Program-made: the position numbers and the translations under genes
In this document: positions 49,494 through 59,802 of the stretch, piece after piece
Layout of the letters: each line of letters starts with the position of its first letter
How positions within the stretch are numbered: position 1 is the stretch's first letter
Notes under the pieces: model-generated
The model's input: the letters and a program-made list of their open reading frames with translations, nothing else
What the model was told of the DNA's origin: nothing
Database searches by the model: none
NCBI GenBank assembly: GCA_905233245.1
Contig: CAJODK010000016.1
Span: forward strand, 1 to 64,000
Direction: 5' to 3'
Source: an uncultured Prevotella sp.
Lineage (GTDB): Bacteria > Bacteroidota > Bacteroidia > Bacteroidales > Bacteroidaceae
Length of the DNA stretch: 64,000 bases

Positions 49494-50834
49494 ATGAAGA
49501 AATTTATAGAGACACTGAAGAATTGCTGGAAGATTGAGGACTTGCGCATGCGACTCCTCATCACAATCCTCTTTGTCGCTATCTACCGCTTCGGTTCTTT
49601 CGTGGTTCTGCCGGGTATCAACCCAGCGAACCTCGAAAAACTGCAGCAGCAGACGGCAGGTGGTTTGATGTCCCTTCTCGATATGTTCTCCGGTGGTGCA
49701 TTCTCCAACGCATCTATCTTTGCGCTCGGTATTATGCCTTACATCTCTGCGTCAATCGTAATGCAGCTCGTAGCTATCGCAGTACCTTCTTTCCAGAAGA
49801 TGCAGCGTGAGGGTGAGAGTGGCCGTAAGAAGATTATGCAATATACCCGCTACCTGACAGTAGCCATATTGCTCTTTCAGGCTCCATCTTACCTCATGAA
49901 CCTTAAGATGCAGTCACCTGGTGCTTTGGCATCTGGTCTGTCATGGTCTGAGTTCATGGTTCCAGCTACGATAATCCTTGCTGCTGGTTCGATGTTCATT
50001 CTCTGGCTGGGTGAGCGCATCACCGACAAGGGCGTAGGCAATGGTATTTCACTCATCATTATGATTGGTATCATCGCTCGTCTGCCACAGTCTTTCTTCC
50101 AGGAAATCAGTAGTCGTCTGACTGCTATCACTGGTGGTGGTCTTATAATGTTCATCGCAGAGATTCTCATCCTGTATGCAGTAATTTGCGCAGCAATACT
50201 TCTCGTACAGGGAACACGCAAGGTACCAGTACAGTACGCTAAGAAGCTCGTTGGCAACACGCAGTACGGCGGTGCTCGTCAGTATATCCCGCTGAAGTTG
50301 TTCGCAGCCAATGTTATGCCTATCATCTTTGCTCAGGCTCTGATGTTCATACCGCTGGCTATCGTGCAGTACAGCAGTGACAACCTCGGTTGGTTCACCC
50401 GCTCTCTGCTCGACAACCGCAGCCTGTTGTATAATGTGGTCTATGTAATGCTCATCGTAGCATTCACATACTTCTATACTGCTATAACTCTGAACCCCAC
50501 ACAGATGGCAGAGGATATGAAGCGAAACAACGGCTTCATCCCTGGCGTTCGTCCAGGTAAGGACACAGCCAACTACATTGAGGAGATTATGTCTCGCTTG
50601 ACATTGCCTGGCTCACTGTTCATAGCCTTCATCGCCATCATGCCTGCACTTGCTGGTCTGCTTAATGTGCAGCAGGGATTCGCACAGTTCTTCGGTGGTA
50701 CATCATTGCTCATCCTTGTGGGTGTAGTAATAGATACACTGCAGCAGATAGAGTCTCACCTGATGATGCGCCACTATGATGGTCTGCTCAATTCAGGTCG
50801 CACGCGTCCACAGCATGGTTTGAGTGCTTATTAA
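49494..50834 (+). CDS. secY: Preprotein translocase subunit SecY
   Basis: Multi-TM; FGSFVVLPGINP; GERITDKGVGNGISLIIM; KRNNGFIPGVRPGKDTANYIEEIMSRLTLPGSLFIA. Confidence 0.98.
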   Translation: MKKFIETLKNCWKIEDLRMRLLITILFVAIYRFGSFVVLPGINPANLEKLQQQTAGGLMSLLDMFSGGAFSNASIFALGIMPYISASIVMQLVAIAVPSFQKMQREGESGRKKIMQYTRYLTVAILLFQAPSYLMNLKMQSPGALASGLSWSEFMVPATIILAAGSMFILWLGERITDKGVGNGISLIIMIGIIARLPQSFFQEISSRLTAITGGGLIMFIAEILILYAVICAAILLVQGTRKVPVQYAKKLVGNTQYGGARQYIPLKLFAANVMPIIFAQALMFIPLAIVQYSSDNLGWFTRSLLDNRSLLYNVVYVMLIVAFTYFYTAITLNPTQMAEDMKRNNGFIPGVRPGKDTANYIEEIMSRLTLPGSLFIAFIAIMPALAGLLNVQQGFAQFFGGTSLLILVGVVIDTLQQIESHLMMRHYDGLLNSGRTRPQHGLSAY

Positions 50835-50848
50835 TTAGTCTTTCGGAA

Positions 50849-51643
50849 GTGGCTATATTTCTAAAGACTGAGGAAGAGATAGAACTAATGCGCGCGGCCA
50901 ATCAACTGGTTGGTCGCACGCTTGGTGAACTCGCCAGGCACATTCAGCCGGGTGTTTCGACTGCAGAGCTCAACAAGATTGCGGACACCTTCATACGAGA
51001 TCATGGTGCAACGCCAACGTTCCTTGGTTTCCCCAATCCCTACGGCAGCGATTTTCCTGCAAGTATCTGTACTTCGGTAAATGAGTGCGTCGTACATGGA
51101 GTGCCAAGAGAAGACCAAATCCTAAAGGAAGGCGATATCATATCCATCGACTGTGGTACGCTGCTCAACGGATATAATGGTGACTCGGCATACACCTTCC
51201 CTGTGGGGGAGATTAGCGATGACGTTCGTCAGTTGCTCCGCACCACTAAGGAGAGTCTCTACGAGGCTATCAAGGTGGCAGTGCACGGCGGTCACGTAGG
51301 CGACATCAGTCAGACCGTACAGGACTATTGCGAGGCACAGGGTTACGGCATCGTCCGCGAACTGACCGGACACGGCATTGGCAAGAAAATGCACGAAGAC
51401 CCTCAGGTACCCAACTACGGCAGACGTGGTAACGGTCCCAAGTTGAAGGAGAATATGTGCATAGCCATCGAACCTATGGTGACACAGGGTGACCGCAAGG
51501 TATGGATGCTGGAGGACAAATGGTCTATCGTAACTCGCGACCAGAAACCAGCTGCTCACTATGAGCACACTATAGCAATCCGCAAGGGCGAGGCAGAGAT
51601 ACTCTCCTCATTCGAAGAAATAGAAAACATTTTCAAGATTTAA
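50849..51643 (+). CDS. map: Methionine aminopeptidase type I (GTG start)
   Basis: SIDCGTLLNGYNGDSAYTF; GHGIGKKMHEDPQVPNYG; SecY-Map-IF1 order. Confidence 0.96.
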   Translation: MAIFLKTEEEIELMRAANQLVGRTLGELARHIQPGVSTAELNKIADTFIRDHGATPTFLGFPNPYGSDFPASICTSVNECVVHGVPREDQILKEGDIISIDCGTLLNGYNGDSAYTFPVGEISDDVRQLLRTTKESLYEAIKVAVHGGHVGDISQTVQDYCEAQGYGIVRELTGHGIGKKMHEDPQVPNYGRRGNGPKLKENMCIAIEPMVTQGDRKVWMLEDKWSIVTRDQKPAAHYEHTIAIRKGEAEILSSFEEIENIFKI

Positions 51644-51671
51644 TTAATCAGATACACTATATAATAAAGGT

Positions 51672-51890
51672 ATGGCAAAGCAGTCTGCTATAGAACAGGA
51701 TGGTACCATCATTGAGGCACTGAGCAATGCAATGTTCCGTGTAGAACTCGAGAATGGTGTGCAGATCATAGCTCACATCTCTGGTAAGATGCGCATGCAT
51801 TATATCAAGATTCTCCCTGGCGACAAGGTCAAGGTAGAGATGAGTCCTTATGACCTGACCAAGGGACGTATAAGTTTCCGTTACAAGTAA
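51672..51890 (+). CDS. infA: Translation initiation factor IF-1
   Basis: [72 protein letters not shown]. Confidence 0.98.
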   Translation: MAKQSAIEQDGTIIEALSNAMFRVELENGVQIIAHISGKMRMHYIKILPGDKVKVEMSPYDLTKGRISFRYK

Positions 51891-51917
51891 ACAATACAAA
51901 ATCCAAATAATAAGAAG

Positions 51918-52034
51918 ATGAAGACAAGAGCATCATTAAAGAAGCGTACTCCTGACTGCGTTATCGTACGTCGTAAGGGTCGTCTTTTCCTTATCAACAA
52001 GAAAAACCCTAAGTTTAAGCTTCGTCAGGGTTAA
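51918..52034 (+). CDS. rpmJ: 50S ribosomal protein L36
   Basis: 38-aa [41 protein letters not shown]; zinc-ligand Cys largely absent. Confidence 0.95.
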   Translation: MKTRASLKKRTPDCVIVRRKGRLFLINKKNPKFKLRQG

Positions 52035-52167
52035 AAATTATTAAAAGTTAAAAGTTAACACCAAAATGTTAAATAACTTTGTGGTGTAGGGGTTTTTATG
52101 TACCTTTGCACCTCAAAATTTTGGCAATTGGTTAATTAACAAGTATTTTTATCATTTTAAAACATTT

Positions 52168-52548
52168 ATGGCAATAAGAATTGTTGGAGTAGATTTGCCC
52201 CAGAACAAGCGTGGCGAAATCGCATTGACCTACATCTATGGTATAGGTCGAAGTAGTTCAGCAAAGATATTGGATAAGGCTGGTGTCAGCCGCGACACGA
52301 AGGTGTGCGATTGGACTGACGACGAGGCTGCCAAGATCCGTGAAATTATCGGTGCTGAATTCAAGGTAGAAGGTGATCTCCGCAGTGAGATTCAGTTGAA
52401 CATCAAGCGCCTGATGGATATTGGTTGCTATCGTGGTGTCCGTCATCGTAATGGTCTTCCTGTTCGTGGTCAGAGCACTAAGAACAATGCTCGTACTCGT
52501 AAGGGTAAGAAGAAGACTGTTGCTAACAAGAAGAAGGCCACTAAGTAA
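52168..52548 (+). CDS. rpsM: 30S ribosomal protein S13
   Basis: [31 protein letters not shown]; promoter-like TACCTTTGCA just upstream. Confidence 0.98.
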   Translation: MAIRIVGVDLPQNKRGEIALTYIYGIGRSSSAKILDKAGVSRDTKVCDWTDDEAAKIREIIGAEFKVEGDLRSEIQLNIKRLMDIGCYRGVRHRNGLPVRGQSTKNNARTRKGKKKTVANKKKATK

Positions 52549-52581
52549 AGTTTAAAGTTTAACGTTTAAAGTTTAAAGACA

Positions 52582-52971
52582 ATGGCAAAGAAAGTAGCAA
52601 CAAATAAGAAAAGAAACGTAAAGGTTGACGCTATCGGTCAGCTCCACGTTCACAGTTCTTTCAATAATATCATCGTGAGCCTTGCTAACTCTGAGGGTCA
52701 GGTTATCTCTTGGTCATCAGCAGGTAAGATGGGCTTCCGTGGTTCTAAGAAGAATACTCCTTATGCAGCTCAGATGGCAGCAGAGGATTGCGCTAAGGTA
52801 GCTTATGACCTTGGTCTGCGTAAGGTAAAGGCATACGTTAAGGGTCCAGGTAACGGTCGTGAGAGTGCTATCCGCGCTTGTCACAATAGTGGTATTGAGG
52901 TAATGGAGATTGTTGACGTTACACCACTGCCACACAATGGTTGCCGTCCTCCAAAGCGTCGTCGCGTATAA
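52582..52971 (+). CDS. rpsK: 30S ribosomal protein S11
   Basis: [43 protein letters not shown]. Confidence 0.98.
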   Translation: MAKKVATNKKRNVKVDAIGQLHVHSSFNNIIVSLANSEGQVISWSSAGKMGFRGSKKNTPYAAQMAAEDCAKVAYDLGLRKVKAYVKGPGNGRESAIRACHNSGIEVMEIVDVTPLPHNGCRPPKRRRV

Positions 52972-53004
52972 TTTATTTATTTCATATATTTTTATTTTAG
53001 CAAA

Positions 53005-53610
53005 ATGGCTAGATACACAGGTCCGAAATCAAGAATCGACCGCAGGTTTGGCGAAGCCATCCTCGGTAAGGAAAAAGTTTTGTCTAAGCGTAACTTCGCG
53101 CCTGGACAGCATGGCAATAATCGTCGTCGCAAGACTTCTGAGTATGGTGTCATGTTGGCAGAGAAGCAAAAGGCCAAGTACACATACGGTGTACTCGAGC
53201 GCCAGTTCCGTAATCTCTTCGAGAAGGCTGCCAAGATGGACGGCATTAAGGGTGAGAACCTCCTCCAGTTGCTGGAGAGCCGCCTTGACAATGTAGTATA
53301 TCGTCTCGGTATTGCTCCTACACGTCGTGCAGCACGCCAGCTCGTTGGTCACAAGCACATCACTGTTGATGGCAATGTAGTTAACATCCCTTCTTTCCAG
53401 GTTAAGCCAGGTATGATTATTGCTGTTCGCGAGAAGTCTAAGTCTCTCGAGGTTGTAGAGAATGCACTCGCAGGCTTCAATCACAGCAAGTATCCTTGGA
53501 TAGAGTGGGACAACGCTATCAAGGGTGGTAAGTTCCTGCATCGTCCAGAGCGTGCAGACATCCCAGAGAATATTAAGGAGCAGTTAATCGTTGAGTTGTA
53601 CTCTAAATAA
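53005..53610 (+). CDS. rpsD: 30S ribosomal protein S4
   Basis: [22 protein letters not shown]4 domain [31 protein letters not shown]. Confidence 0.98.
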   Translation: MARYTGPKSRIDRRFGEAILGKEKVLSKRNFAPGQHGNNRRRKTSEYGVMLAEKQKAKYTYGVLERQFRNLFEKAAKMDGIKGENLLQLLESRLDNVVYRLGIAPTRRAARQLVGHKHITVDGNVVNIPSFQVKPGMIIAVREKSKSLEVVENALAGFNHSKYPWIEWDNAIKGGKFLHRPERADIPENIKEQLIVELYSK

Positions 53611-53621
53611 TCATTAAACTA

Positions 53622-54614
53622 ATGGCGATATTAGCATTTCAAAAACCCGACAAAGTCGTGATGTTGGAGTCAACAGACAAGTTCGGCAAGTTCGAATTCC
53701 GTCCGTTGGAGCCAGGCTTTGGTGTTACCATTGGTAACTCTCTTCGCCGCATCCTTCTTTCTTCACTGGAGGGCTTTGCTATCAATACCATCCGCATCGA
53801 GGGTGTTGAGCAGGAGTTCTCTTCCGTACCAGGTGTGAAGGAAGATGTGACAAACATCATCTTGAATTTGAAGCAAGTAAGATTCAAGCAGTTAGTAGAA
53901 GAATTCGAGAATGAGAAAGTTACTATCACGGTAGAGAACTGCACAGAGTTCCGCGCTGGTGATATTAACAAGTACCTTACTGGATTTGAAGTGTTAAACC
54001 CCGAGTTGGTGATTTGTCATTTAGATTCAAAGGCTTCTATGCAGATTACTCTCACCATCAACAAGGGCCGTGGCTACGTTCCTGCTGATGAGAACCGTGA
54101 GTTCTGCACTGATGCCACATCAATTGCCATCGATTCTATCTACACTCCAATCCGCAATGTGAAGTTCTCTGTTGAGCCTACCCGTGTCGAGATGAAGACC
54201 GACTACGACAAGCTCATCATTGAGATCACTACGGATGGTTCCATACAGCCTAAGGATGCGCTGAAGGAAGCAGCCAAGATCCTCATCTATCACTTCATGC
54301 TCTTCTCTGATGAGAAGATTCAGCTGGAGGATACAGGTCTTGACGTCAACCAGGAGTTTGACGAGGAGATTCTCCACATGCGTCAGCTCCTGAAGACCCG
54401 TCTTGTTGACATGAACCTCTCTGTTCGTGCTCTCAACTGCCTCAAGGCAGCTGACGTTGACACGCTCGGCGACCTCGTTCAGTACAATAAGACTGACCTC
54501 CTTAAGTTCCGCAACTTTGGTAAGAAATCGCTTTCAGAGCTTGATGATTTGCTCGAGAGTCTGAATCTGTCGTTTGGAACTGACATTTCAAAATACAAAC
54601 TTAATCAAGATTAA
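53622..54614 (+). CDS. rpoA: DNA-directed RNA polymerase subunit alpha
   Basis: [24 protein letters not shown]; alpha-[27 protein letters not shown]. Confidence 0.98.
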   Translation: MAILAFQKPDKVVMLESTDKFGKFEFRPLEPGFGVTIGNSLRRILLSSLEGFAINTIRIEGVEQEFSSVPGVKEDVTNIILNLKQVRFKQLVEEFENEKVTITVENCTEFRAGDINKYLTGFEVLNPELVICHLDSKASMQITLTINKGRGYVPADENREFCTDATSIAIDSIYTPIRNVKFSVEPTRVEMKTDYDKLIIEITTDGSIQPKDALKEAAKILIYHFMLFSDEKIQLEDTGLDVNQEFDEEILHMRQLLKTRLVDMNLSVRALNCLKAADVDTLGDLVQYNKTDLLKFRNFGKKSLSELDDLLESLNLSFGTDISKYKLNQD

Positions 54615-54620
54615 AGTCAA

Positions 54621-55163
54621 ATGAGACACAATAAGAAATTCAACCATCTCGGTCGTACTGCATCTCACCGCAGCGCTATGTTGACTAACATGGCAGTGTC
54701 GCTGATCATGCACAAAAGAATCACTACGACCGTTGCCAAGGCTAAGGCACTCAAGAAGTACGTGGAGCCACTGATTACACGTGCTAAGGAAGACACCACC
54801 AACAATCGTCGTGTCGTATTCTCTTACCTCCAGGACAAGTTCGCTATCAAGGAGCTTTTCTCTGTAGTATCTGAGAAGGTAGGCGACCGCCCAGGTGGTT
54901 ACACACGTATCATCAAGCTCGGTTCTCGTCAGGGTGACGCAGCAGATATCTGCTTCATCGAGCTCGTTGACTTCGACGAGGCTATGGCAAAGGCTCCTAA
55001 GGCTGCTAAGAAGACCCGCCGTGCTGGCAAGAAGGCCGCTGCTCCTAAGGCAGAAGAGGCTGCTGCACCAGCAGTTGAGGAGGCTCCTGTAGCTGAGGAG
55101 GCTCCTGCAGCTGAGGAGGCTAAGGCAGAGGAAGCTGCACCAGCAGCAGAGGCTGAAGCATAA
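54621..55163 (+). CDS. rplQ: 50S ribosomal protein L17 with long Ala/Glu-rich C-terminal extension
   Basis: [34 protein letters not shown]; tail [36 protein letters not shown]. Confidence 0.97.
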   Translation: MRHNKKFNHLGRTASHRSAMLTNMAVSLIMHKRITTTVAKAKALKKYVEPLITRAKEDTTNNRRVVFSYLQDKFAIKELFSVVSEKVGDRPGGYTRIIKLGSRQGDAADICFIELVDFDEAMAKAPKAAKKTRRAGKKAAAPKAEEAAAPAVEEAPVAEEAPAAEEAKAEEAAPAAEAEA

Positions 55164-55189
55164 GCAACAATTTATACAGTATAAAGAAG

Positions 55190-55224
55190 AAGCGGAGCTC
55201 ACAGTTGTGAGTTCCGCTTTTCTA
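55190..55224. terminator. Bidirectional terminator between convergent rplQ and tRNA nucleotidyltransferase genes
   Basis: AAGCGGAGCTCAC AGTT GTGAGTTCCGCTT followed by T-rich tract; overlaps the 3' end of the minus-strand CDS. Confidence 0.75.
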
Positions 55225-56632
55225 TTAGTAGTTTCAGTAGTGGTTCACGTTCGTTAGGCACTATGCCGTCGAGCACCGCATCCTTGAGATATTGCTTCAG
55301 TTCGCCCACCTCGCGCGATGGTTTCAGGTCAAACATTTCCATTATCTCATTACCGTCTATGACGGGTTGCAGTAAGCGCTTGAAGTCACGTTGCTTCAGG
55401 TCTTCTATCTTCTCGCGCACCAGTACGTAGTTGTCGCGGAACCGCTGCTTCCTCACCTGATTCTTTGATGTGATGTCAGCCTCGCAGAGTATCATCAGGT
55501 CGTCAATATCATCACCGGCATCATTCACCAGTCGTCGCACGGCACTGTCCGTCACCACGTCATCAGCTATTGCTATCGGTCGCATGTGCAGTTCCACCAT
55601 CTTCTCCACGTACTTCATCTTCGTATCCATCGGCAGTTTCAGCCTTCTGAAGATATGTGGCACCATCTTCGCCCCTATGAAGTTATGCGAGTGGAACGTC
55701 CATCCCTGTCTGTTGTCCCAGCGTTTCGACTTCGGTTTGCCGATATCGTGCAGCAGGGCAGCCCATCTCAGCCATAGCGAGTCACTCTTGCGCGCCACAT
55801 TGTCCAGCACCTCCAGCGTGTGGTAGAAGTTATTCTTGTGTGCCTTGCCATTGCGCTCCTCCACCATGTCCATCACCGACAGTTCGGGGAGTATCAGTTG
55901 CAGCAGTCCGCAGCGCTGCAAATCTACGAATCCCCTCGATGGCGTCTTGGTCATCAGTATCTTGTTGAGTTCCTCACTGATGCGCTCACCGGAGATTATC
56001 TTTATGCGCTCGGCATTACGCTCCAGGGCGCTGAATGTCTCATCCTCTATCATGAAGTTGAGCCTTGTGGCAAATCGTATGCAGCGCAGCATCCTCAGCG
56101 GGTCGTCAGAGAATGTGATGTCGGGGTCCAGCGGTGTGCGTATTATGCCGTCCCACAGGTCGTCAAGCCCTCCGAAGGGGTCCACGAGTTCGCCGAATCG
56201 CTCCTTGTTCAGGCATATCGCCATAGCATTGATGGTGAAGTCGCGACGGTTCTGGTCATCCTCCAGCGTGCCGTCCTCCACTATCGGTTTTCGCGAGTCA
56301 CGCTGGTAGCTCTCTCTTCTAGCCCCCACAAACTCCACCTCCGTCTCACTGCCGTTCCCGTTGTATATCTTCACCTGCGCGGTGCCGAAGTTCTTGAAGA
56401 CAGACAGCGAAGCCCTCTTGCCCAGTTTCTTCTTCAGCTGTTTCGCCACTGCAATACCACTGCCTACCACCACACAGTCGATGTCGTCCGACGGGCGCTC
56501 AAGAAATATGTCGCGAACGTATCCGCCCACGACATAGCACTCCAGTTGCTGCTCGTCTGCCGCCTCTGATATTAGGTGAAATATGTCTTTGTCGAGTATC
56601 TCGGCCAGTTCCTCGTCGGTATATTCCTTCAT
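55199..56632 (-). CDS. tRNA nucleotidyltransferase/poly(A) polymerase family protein with HD domain
   Basis: YVVGGYVRDIFLERPSDDIDCVVVG; RRDFTINAMAICL; WAALLHDIGKP. Confidence 0.93.
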   Translation of the reverse strand: MKEYTDEELAEILDKDIFHLISEAADEQQLECYVVGGYVRDIFLERPSDDIDCVVVGSGIAVAKQLKKKLGKRASLSVFKNFGTAQVKIYNGNGSETEVEFVGARRESYQRDSRKPIVEDGTLEDDQNRRDFTINAMAICLNKERFGELVDPFGGLDDLWDGIIRTPLDPDITFSDDPLRMLRCIRFATRLNFMIEDETFSALERNAERIKIISGERISEELNKILMTKTPSRGFVDLQRCGLLQLILPELSVMDMVEERNGKAHKNNFYHTLEVLDNVARKSDSLWLRWAALLHDIGKPKSKRWDNRQGWTFHSHNFIGAKMVPHIFRRLKLPMDTKMKYVEKMVELHMRPIAIADDVVTDSAVRRLVNDAGDDIDDLMILCEADITSKNQVRKQRFRDNYVLVREKIEDLKQRDFKRLLQPVIDGNEIMEMFDLKPSREVGELKQYLKDAVLDGIVPNEREPLLKLLIEKRNSQL

Positions 56633-57135
56633 TACTTTGTTTTAGACTCCTCGTCATCCTTCTTCTGCCAGTCCGGCACGGTGCCTCCTATTCCCTTGGC
56701 AGGGATTTCGAATTCCACCTCTGGCTTCTCGTATGGCTTTGGTGCGTATGGTATCTCAGTTTCATTATACACCTCCACCTCCACCATTGCCACTCCTGCT
56801 GCTATGATACCCAGTCGTCGTGCCGCCTCGTGTGACAGGTCTATGATGCGTCCCCTCACGTGCGGGCCTCTGTCTATGACCTTCACCACTACCTGCTTGC
56901 CGTTTACAGGGTTCTTCACCAGCAGTTTTGTGCCAAACGGATGCGTCTTGTGCGCACAGACCAGCGAATCATTGTTCAGTCTTATGCCGCTGCTGGTCCT
57001 CGCTCCGTTGCAGCGTTTTGAGTAATATGATGCCTTGCCTCTCTGTTGTCCTTCGGCGAAAGCGCTTATTGTAGCCATCAGCAGTGCCATGATAGTTACA
57101 GCAAAGCGTCCGGCAGATTGTCGAATAATTGACAT
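56632..57135 (-). CDS. RlpA-like septal ring lytic transglycosylase (double-psi beta-barrel)
   Basis: GKASYYSKRCNGARTSSGIRLNNDSLVCAHKTHPFGTKLLVKNPVNGKQVVVKVIDRGPHVRGRIIDLSHEAARRLGI. Confidence 0.92.
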   Translation of the reverse strand: MSIIRQSAGRFAVTIMALLMATISAFAEGQQRGKASYYSKRCNGARTSSGIRLNNDSLVCAHKTHPFGTKLLVKNPVNGKQVVVKVIDRGPHVRGRIIDLSHEAARRLGIIAAGVAMVEVEVYNETEIPYAPKPYEKPEVEFEIPAKGIGGTVPDWQKKDDEESKTK

Positions 57136-57282
57136 AAGTGTGGGTGGTTTTAGTTACTGTAACTTGTGCAAAGTTACTTATTTTCATCAACATAGACAAT
57201 TAAAAGTGCAAAAATTTTGTCTATGCCAGAGAAATTTAGTAATTTTGCACCCAAATTACATCAATAAAGTAGTCAGAAGAAA

Positions 57283-57876
57283 ATGGCAGAAACTAAAAAA
57301 ATCAAGACAGCCCTCGTCAGCGTATTCCATAAGGACGGACTTGACGAATTGTTGGCAAAACTAAATGCAGAGGGCGTAAAATTCCTCTCTACAGGCGGCA
57401 CACAGAAGTTTATCGAGTCTCTCGGCTATGAGTGCGAGGCAGTAGAGAATGTCACCACCTACCCTTCTATCCTCGGTGGACGTGTCAAGACACTTCATCC
57501 TAAAATCTTCGGTGGCATACTCGGTCGTCGCGGATTGCAGGACGACCTCGACCAGATGGCTAAGTACGAGATACCTGAGATAGACCTCGTCATCGTTGAC
57601 CTCTACCCCTTCGAGCAGACCGTTGCCAGCGGTGCTTCTGAGGCCGACATCATCGAGAAGATAGACATCGGCGGCATCTCTCTCATCCGTGCTGGTGCCA
57701 AGAATTTCAAGGACGTTGTCATCGTACCTTCCAAGGCAGAGTACTCTGTGCTCCTCGACATCCTCAACAAGAAGGGTGCTCAGACCGACATCGAGGACCG
57801 TCGCATGTTTGCTACTCGCGCCTTTGGTGTTTCCAGCCATTACGACACTGCAATCCACTCTTGGTTTGCAAAATAA
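57283..57876 (+). CDS. IMP cyclohydrolase domain protein (PurH N-terminal domain only)
   Basis: KIKTALVSVFHKDGLDELLAKLNAEGVKFLSTGGTQKFIESLG; VENVTTYPSILGGRVKTLHPKIFGGIL; stops at 197 aa before any AICAR transformylase domain. Confidence 0.92.
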   Translation: MAETKKIKTALVSVFHKDGLDELLAKLNAEGVKFLSTGGTQKFIESLGYECEAVENVTTYPSILGGRVKTLHPKIFGGILGRRGLQDDLDQMAKYEIPEIDLVIVDLYPFEQTVASGASEADIIEKIDIGGISLIRAGAKNFKDVVIVPSKAEYSVLLDILNKKGAQTDIEDRRMFATRAFGVSSHYDTAIHSWFAK

Positions 57877-57914
57877 CTTTCAACCTTCAACCTTCAACTT
57901 TCAACTAAAAAAGA

Positions 57915-58940
57915 ATGGGATTCTTTTCTTTTGTTCAGGAAATAGCAATGGACCTCGGCACCGCCAACACCATCATCATTCAGGGTGATAAGATTGTTGT
58001 TGACCAGCCCTCCGTTGTAGCTATAGACCGCGACACCAACAAGATGATTGCCGTTGGTGAGCGCGCCAAGAGCATGTATGAGAAGACCAATGACCGCATC
58101 AAGACCGTGCGCCCACTGCGTGACGGTGTCATCGCAGACTTCTCTGCCTGCGAGATGATGATGCGTGGCCTCATCCGTATGGTCCACTCTGGTCGTCACC
58201 TCTTCTCTCCCTCACTCCGCATGGTGATAGGCGTTCCCTCTGGTTCTACCGAGGTAGAGCTTCGTGCCGTTCGCGATTCAGCAGAGCATGCTGACGGTCG
58301 CGATGTCTATCTGGTCTTCGAACCTATGGCAGCTGCCGTAGGCATCGGCATTGACGTAGAGGCGCCAGAGGGCAATATGATAGTCGATATCGGTGGTGGT
58401 TCCACTGAGATTGCTGTCATCTCCCTTGGCGGCATCGTCACCAACCAGTCTATCCGTGTGGCAGGCGACGAACTCACTGCTGACATCCAGGAGTACATGG
58501 CACGCCAGCACAATATCAAGGTCAGCGAGCGTATGGCAGAGCGCGTCAAGATTAACGTCGGTTCTGCCCTTGCCGAACTCCCTGAGGAGGAGGCACCGGA
58601 AGACTACGTCGTACACGGTCCTAACCGCATCACCGCACTGCCTATGGAGGTGTCAGTATGCTATCAGGAGATAGCCCACTGCATCGACAAGACAGTAGCC
58701 AAGATAGAGAACGCCGTACTTCAGGCACTTGAGAATACTCCTCCGGAGCTCTATGCTGACATCGTCAAGAATGGCATCTGGCTCTCTGGTGGCGGCGCCC
58801 TGCTGCGTGGTCTCGACCGTCGTCTGCAGGAGAAGATCGGCATCACCTTCCACGTAGCCGAAGACCCACTGCTCAGCGTAGCACGTGGTGCAGGCATCGC
58901 ACTGAAGAATATCGATAAGTTCTCATTCCTGATGAGATAG
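57915..58940 (+). CDS. mreB: Rod shape-determining protein MreB
   Basis: AMDLGTANTIII; MVIGVPSGSTEVELRAVRDSAEHADGRDVYLVFEPMAAAVGIGI; DIGGGSTEIAVISLGGIV. Confidence 0.97.
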   Translation: MGFFSFVQEIAMDLGTANTIIIQGDKIVVDQPSVVAIDRDTNKMIAVGERAKSMYEKTNDRIKTVRPLRDGVIADFSACEMMMRGLIRMVHSGRHLFSPSLRMVIGVPSGSTEVELRAVRDSAEHADGRDVYLVFEPMAAAVGIGIDVEAPEGNMIVDIGGGSTEIAVISLGGIVTNQSIRVAGDELTADIQEYMARQHNIKVSERMAERVKINVGSALAELPEEEAPEDYVVHGPNRITALPMEVSVCYQEIAHCIDKTVAKIENAVLQALENTPPELYADIVKNGIWLSGGGALLRGLDRRLQEKIGITFHVAEDPLLSVARGAGIALKNIDKFSFLMR

Positions 58941-58944
58941 ATAC

Positions 58945-59802
58945 GTGCGCAATCTCCTCGACTTCATAAACGCCCACTTCCATTGGTTTGTCTTCCTCCT
59001 GCTTGAGGTGATGGGCCTCACGCTGTTGTTCAGACACAACAGCCTTCAGAGTGCAGCGTTTATGTCCACCGCCAACACCGTGGCTGCCAAGGTCTATGAG
59101 GCAGAGTCCGCCGTGAAGCATTACTTCCATCTGGCTCACCTCAATGAGGAGCTCACCATGCGCAATGCGTACCTAGAGCACGAGGTACAGACACTTTCCG
59201 AGAAACTTGATGAGCAGAAAGGGGACTCTACCTACAGAGCCCTTTCTGCTTCTTCCGTTCTGCAGGGCTACCGTCTCACCCCCGCCAAGGTGGTGCAGAA
59301 CTCTATCCACGAGCGCGACAACTACATGACTATCGACAAGGGCACCGCCGACGGTGTGCACCCCGACATGGGCGTCATCAGCGGCAAGGGCGTGGTGGGC
59401 ATTGTCTATCTCTCTGCCGACCACTATTCCGTAGTCATCCCCGTGCTCTCCTCCAAGTCCAGCATCAGCTGCATGATACAGCGTCGCGGCTACTTCGGCT
59501 ATCTGCGCTGGGACGGCAAGGCGAGCAATATCGCCTATGTCGATGATGTGCCCCGCCATGCACGCTTTGCCATTGGCGACCGCATCGTCACCTCCGGCTA
59601 CTCCTCCGTCTTCCCTCCTGGCATCGCCGTAGGCAAGATAATCCATGTCTTCAACTCCGCCGACGGCCTCTCCTACAGCGTGCAGGTGCAGCTCTACACC
59701 GACTTCGGCAATGTGCGCGACGTCCTCGTTATCGATGACGCCCTCATGCGTGAGCGTCTGCGCATCCTCCGAGCCGCTCAGGATTCCATCAAGAAAGAAT
59801 GA
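58945..59802 (+). CDS. mreC: Rod shape-determining protein MreC (GTG start)
   Basis: TM near the N-terminus, coiled coil, then VVQNSIHERDNYMTIDKGTADGVHPDMGVISGKGVVGIV. Confidence 0.95.
   Translation: MRNLLDFINAHFHWFVFLLLEVMGLTLLFRHNSLQSAAFMSTANTVAAKVYEAESAVKHYFHLAHLNEELTMRNAYLEHEVQTLSEKLDEQKGDSTYRALSASSVLQGYRLTPAKVVQNSIHERDNYMTIDKGTADGVHPDMGVISGKGVVGIVYLSADHYSVVIPVLSSKSSISCMIQRRGYFGYLRWDGKASNIAYVDDVPRHARFAIGDRIVTSGYSSVFPPGIAVGKIIHVFNSADGLSYSVQVQLYTDFGNVRDVLVIDDALMRERLRILRAAQDSIKKE

Noticed and set aside
55820-56569. 249-aa plus-strand ORF opposite the tRNA nucleotidyltransferase gene
   Set aside because: Antisense to a gene with clear catalytic motifs; no supporting signals.
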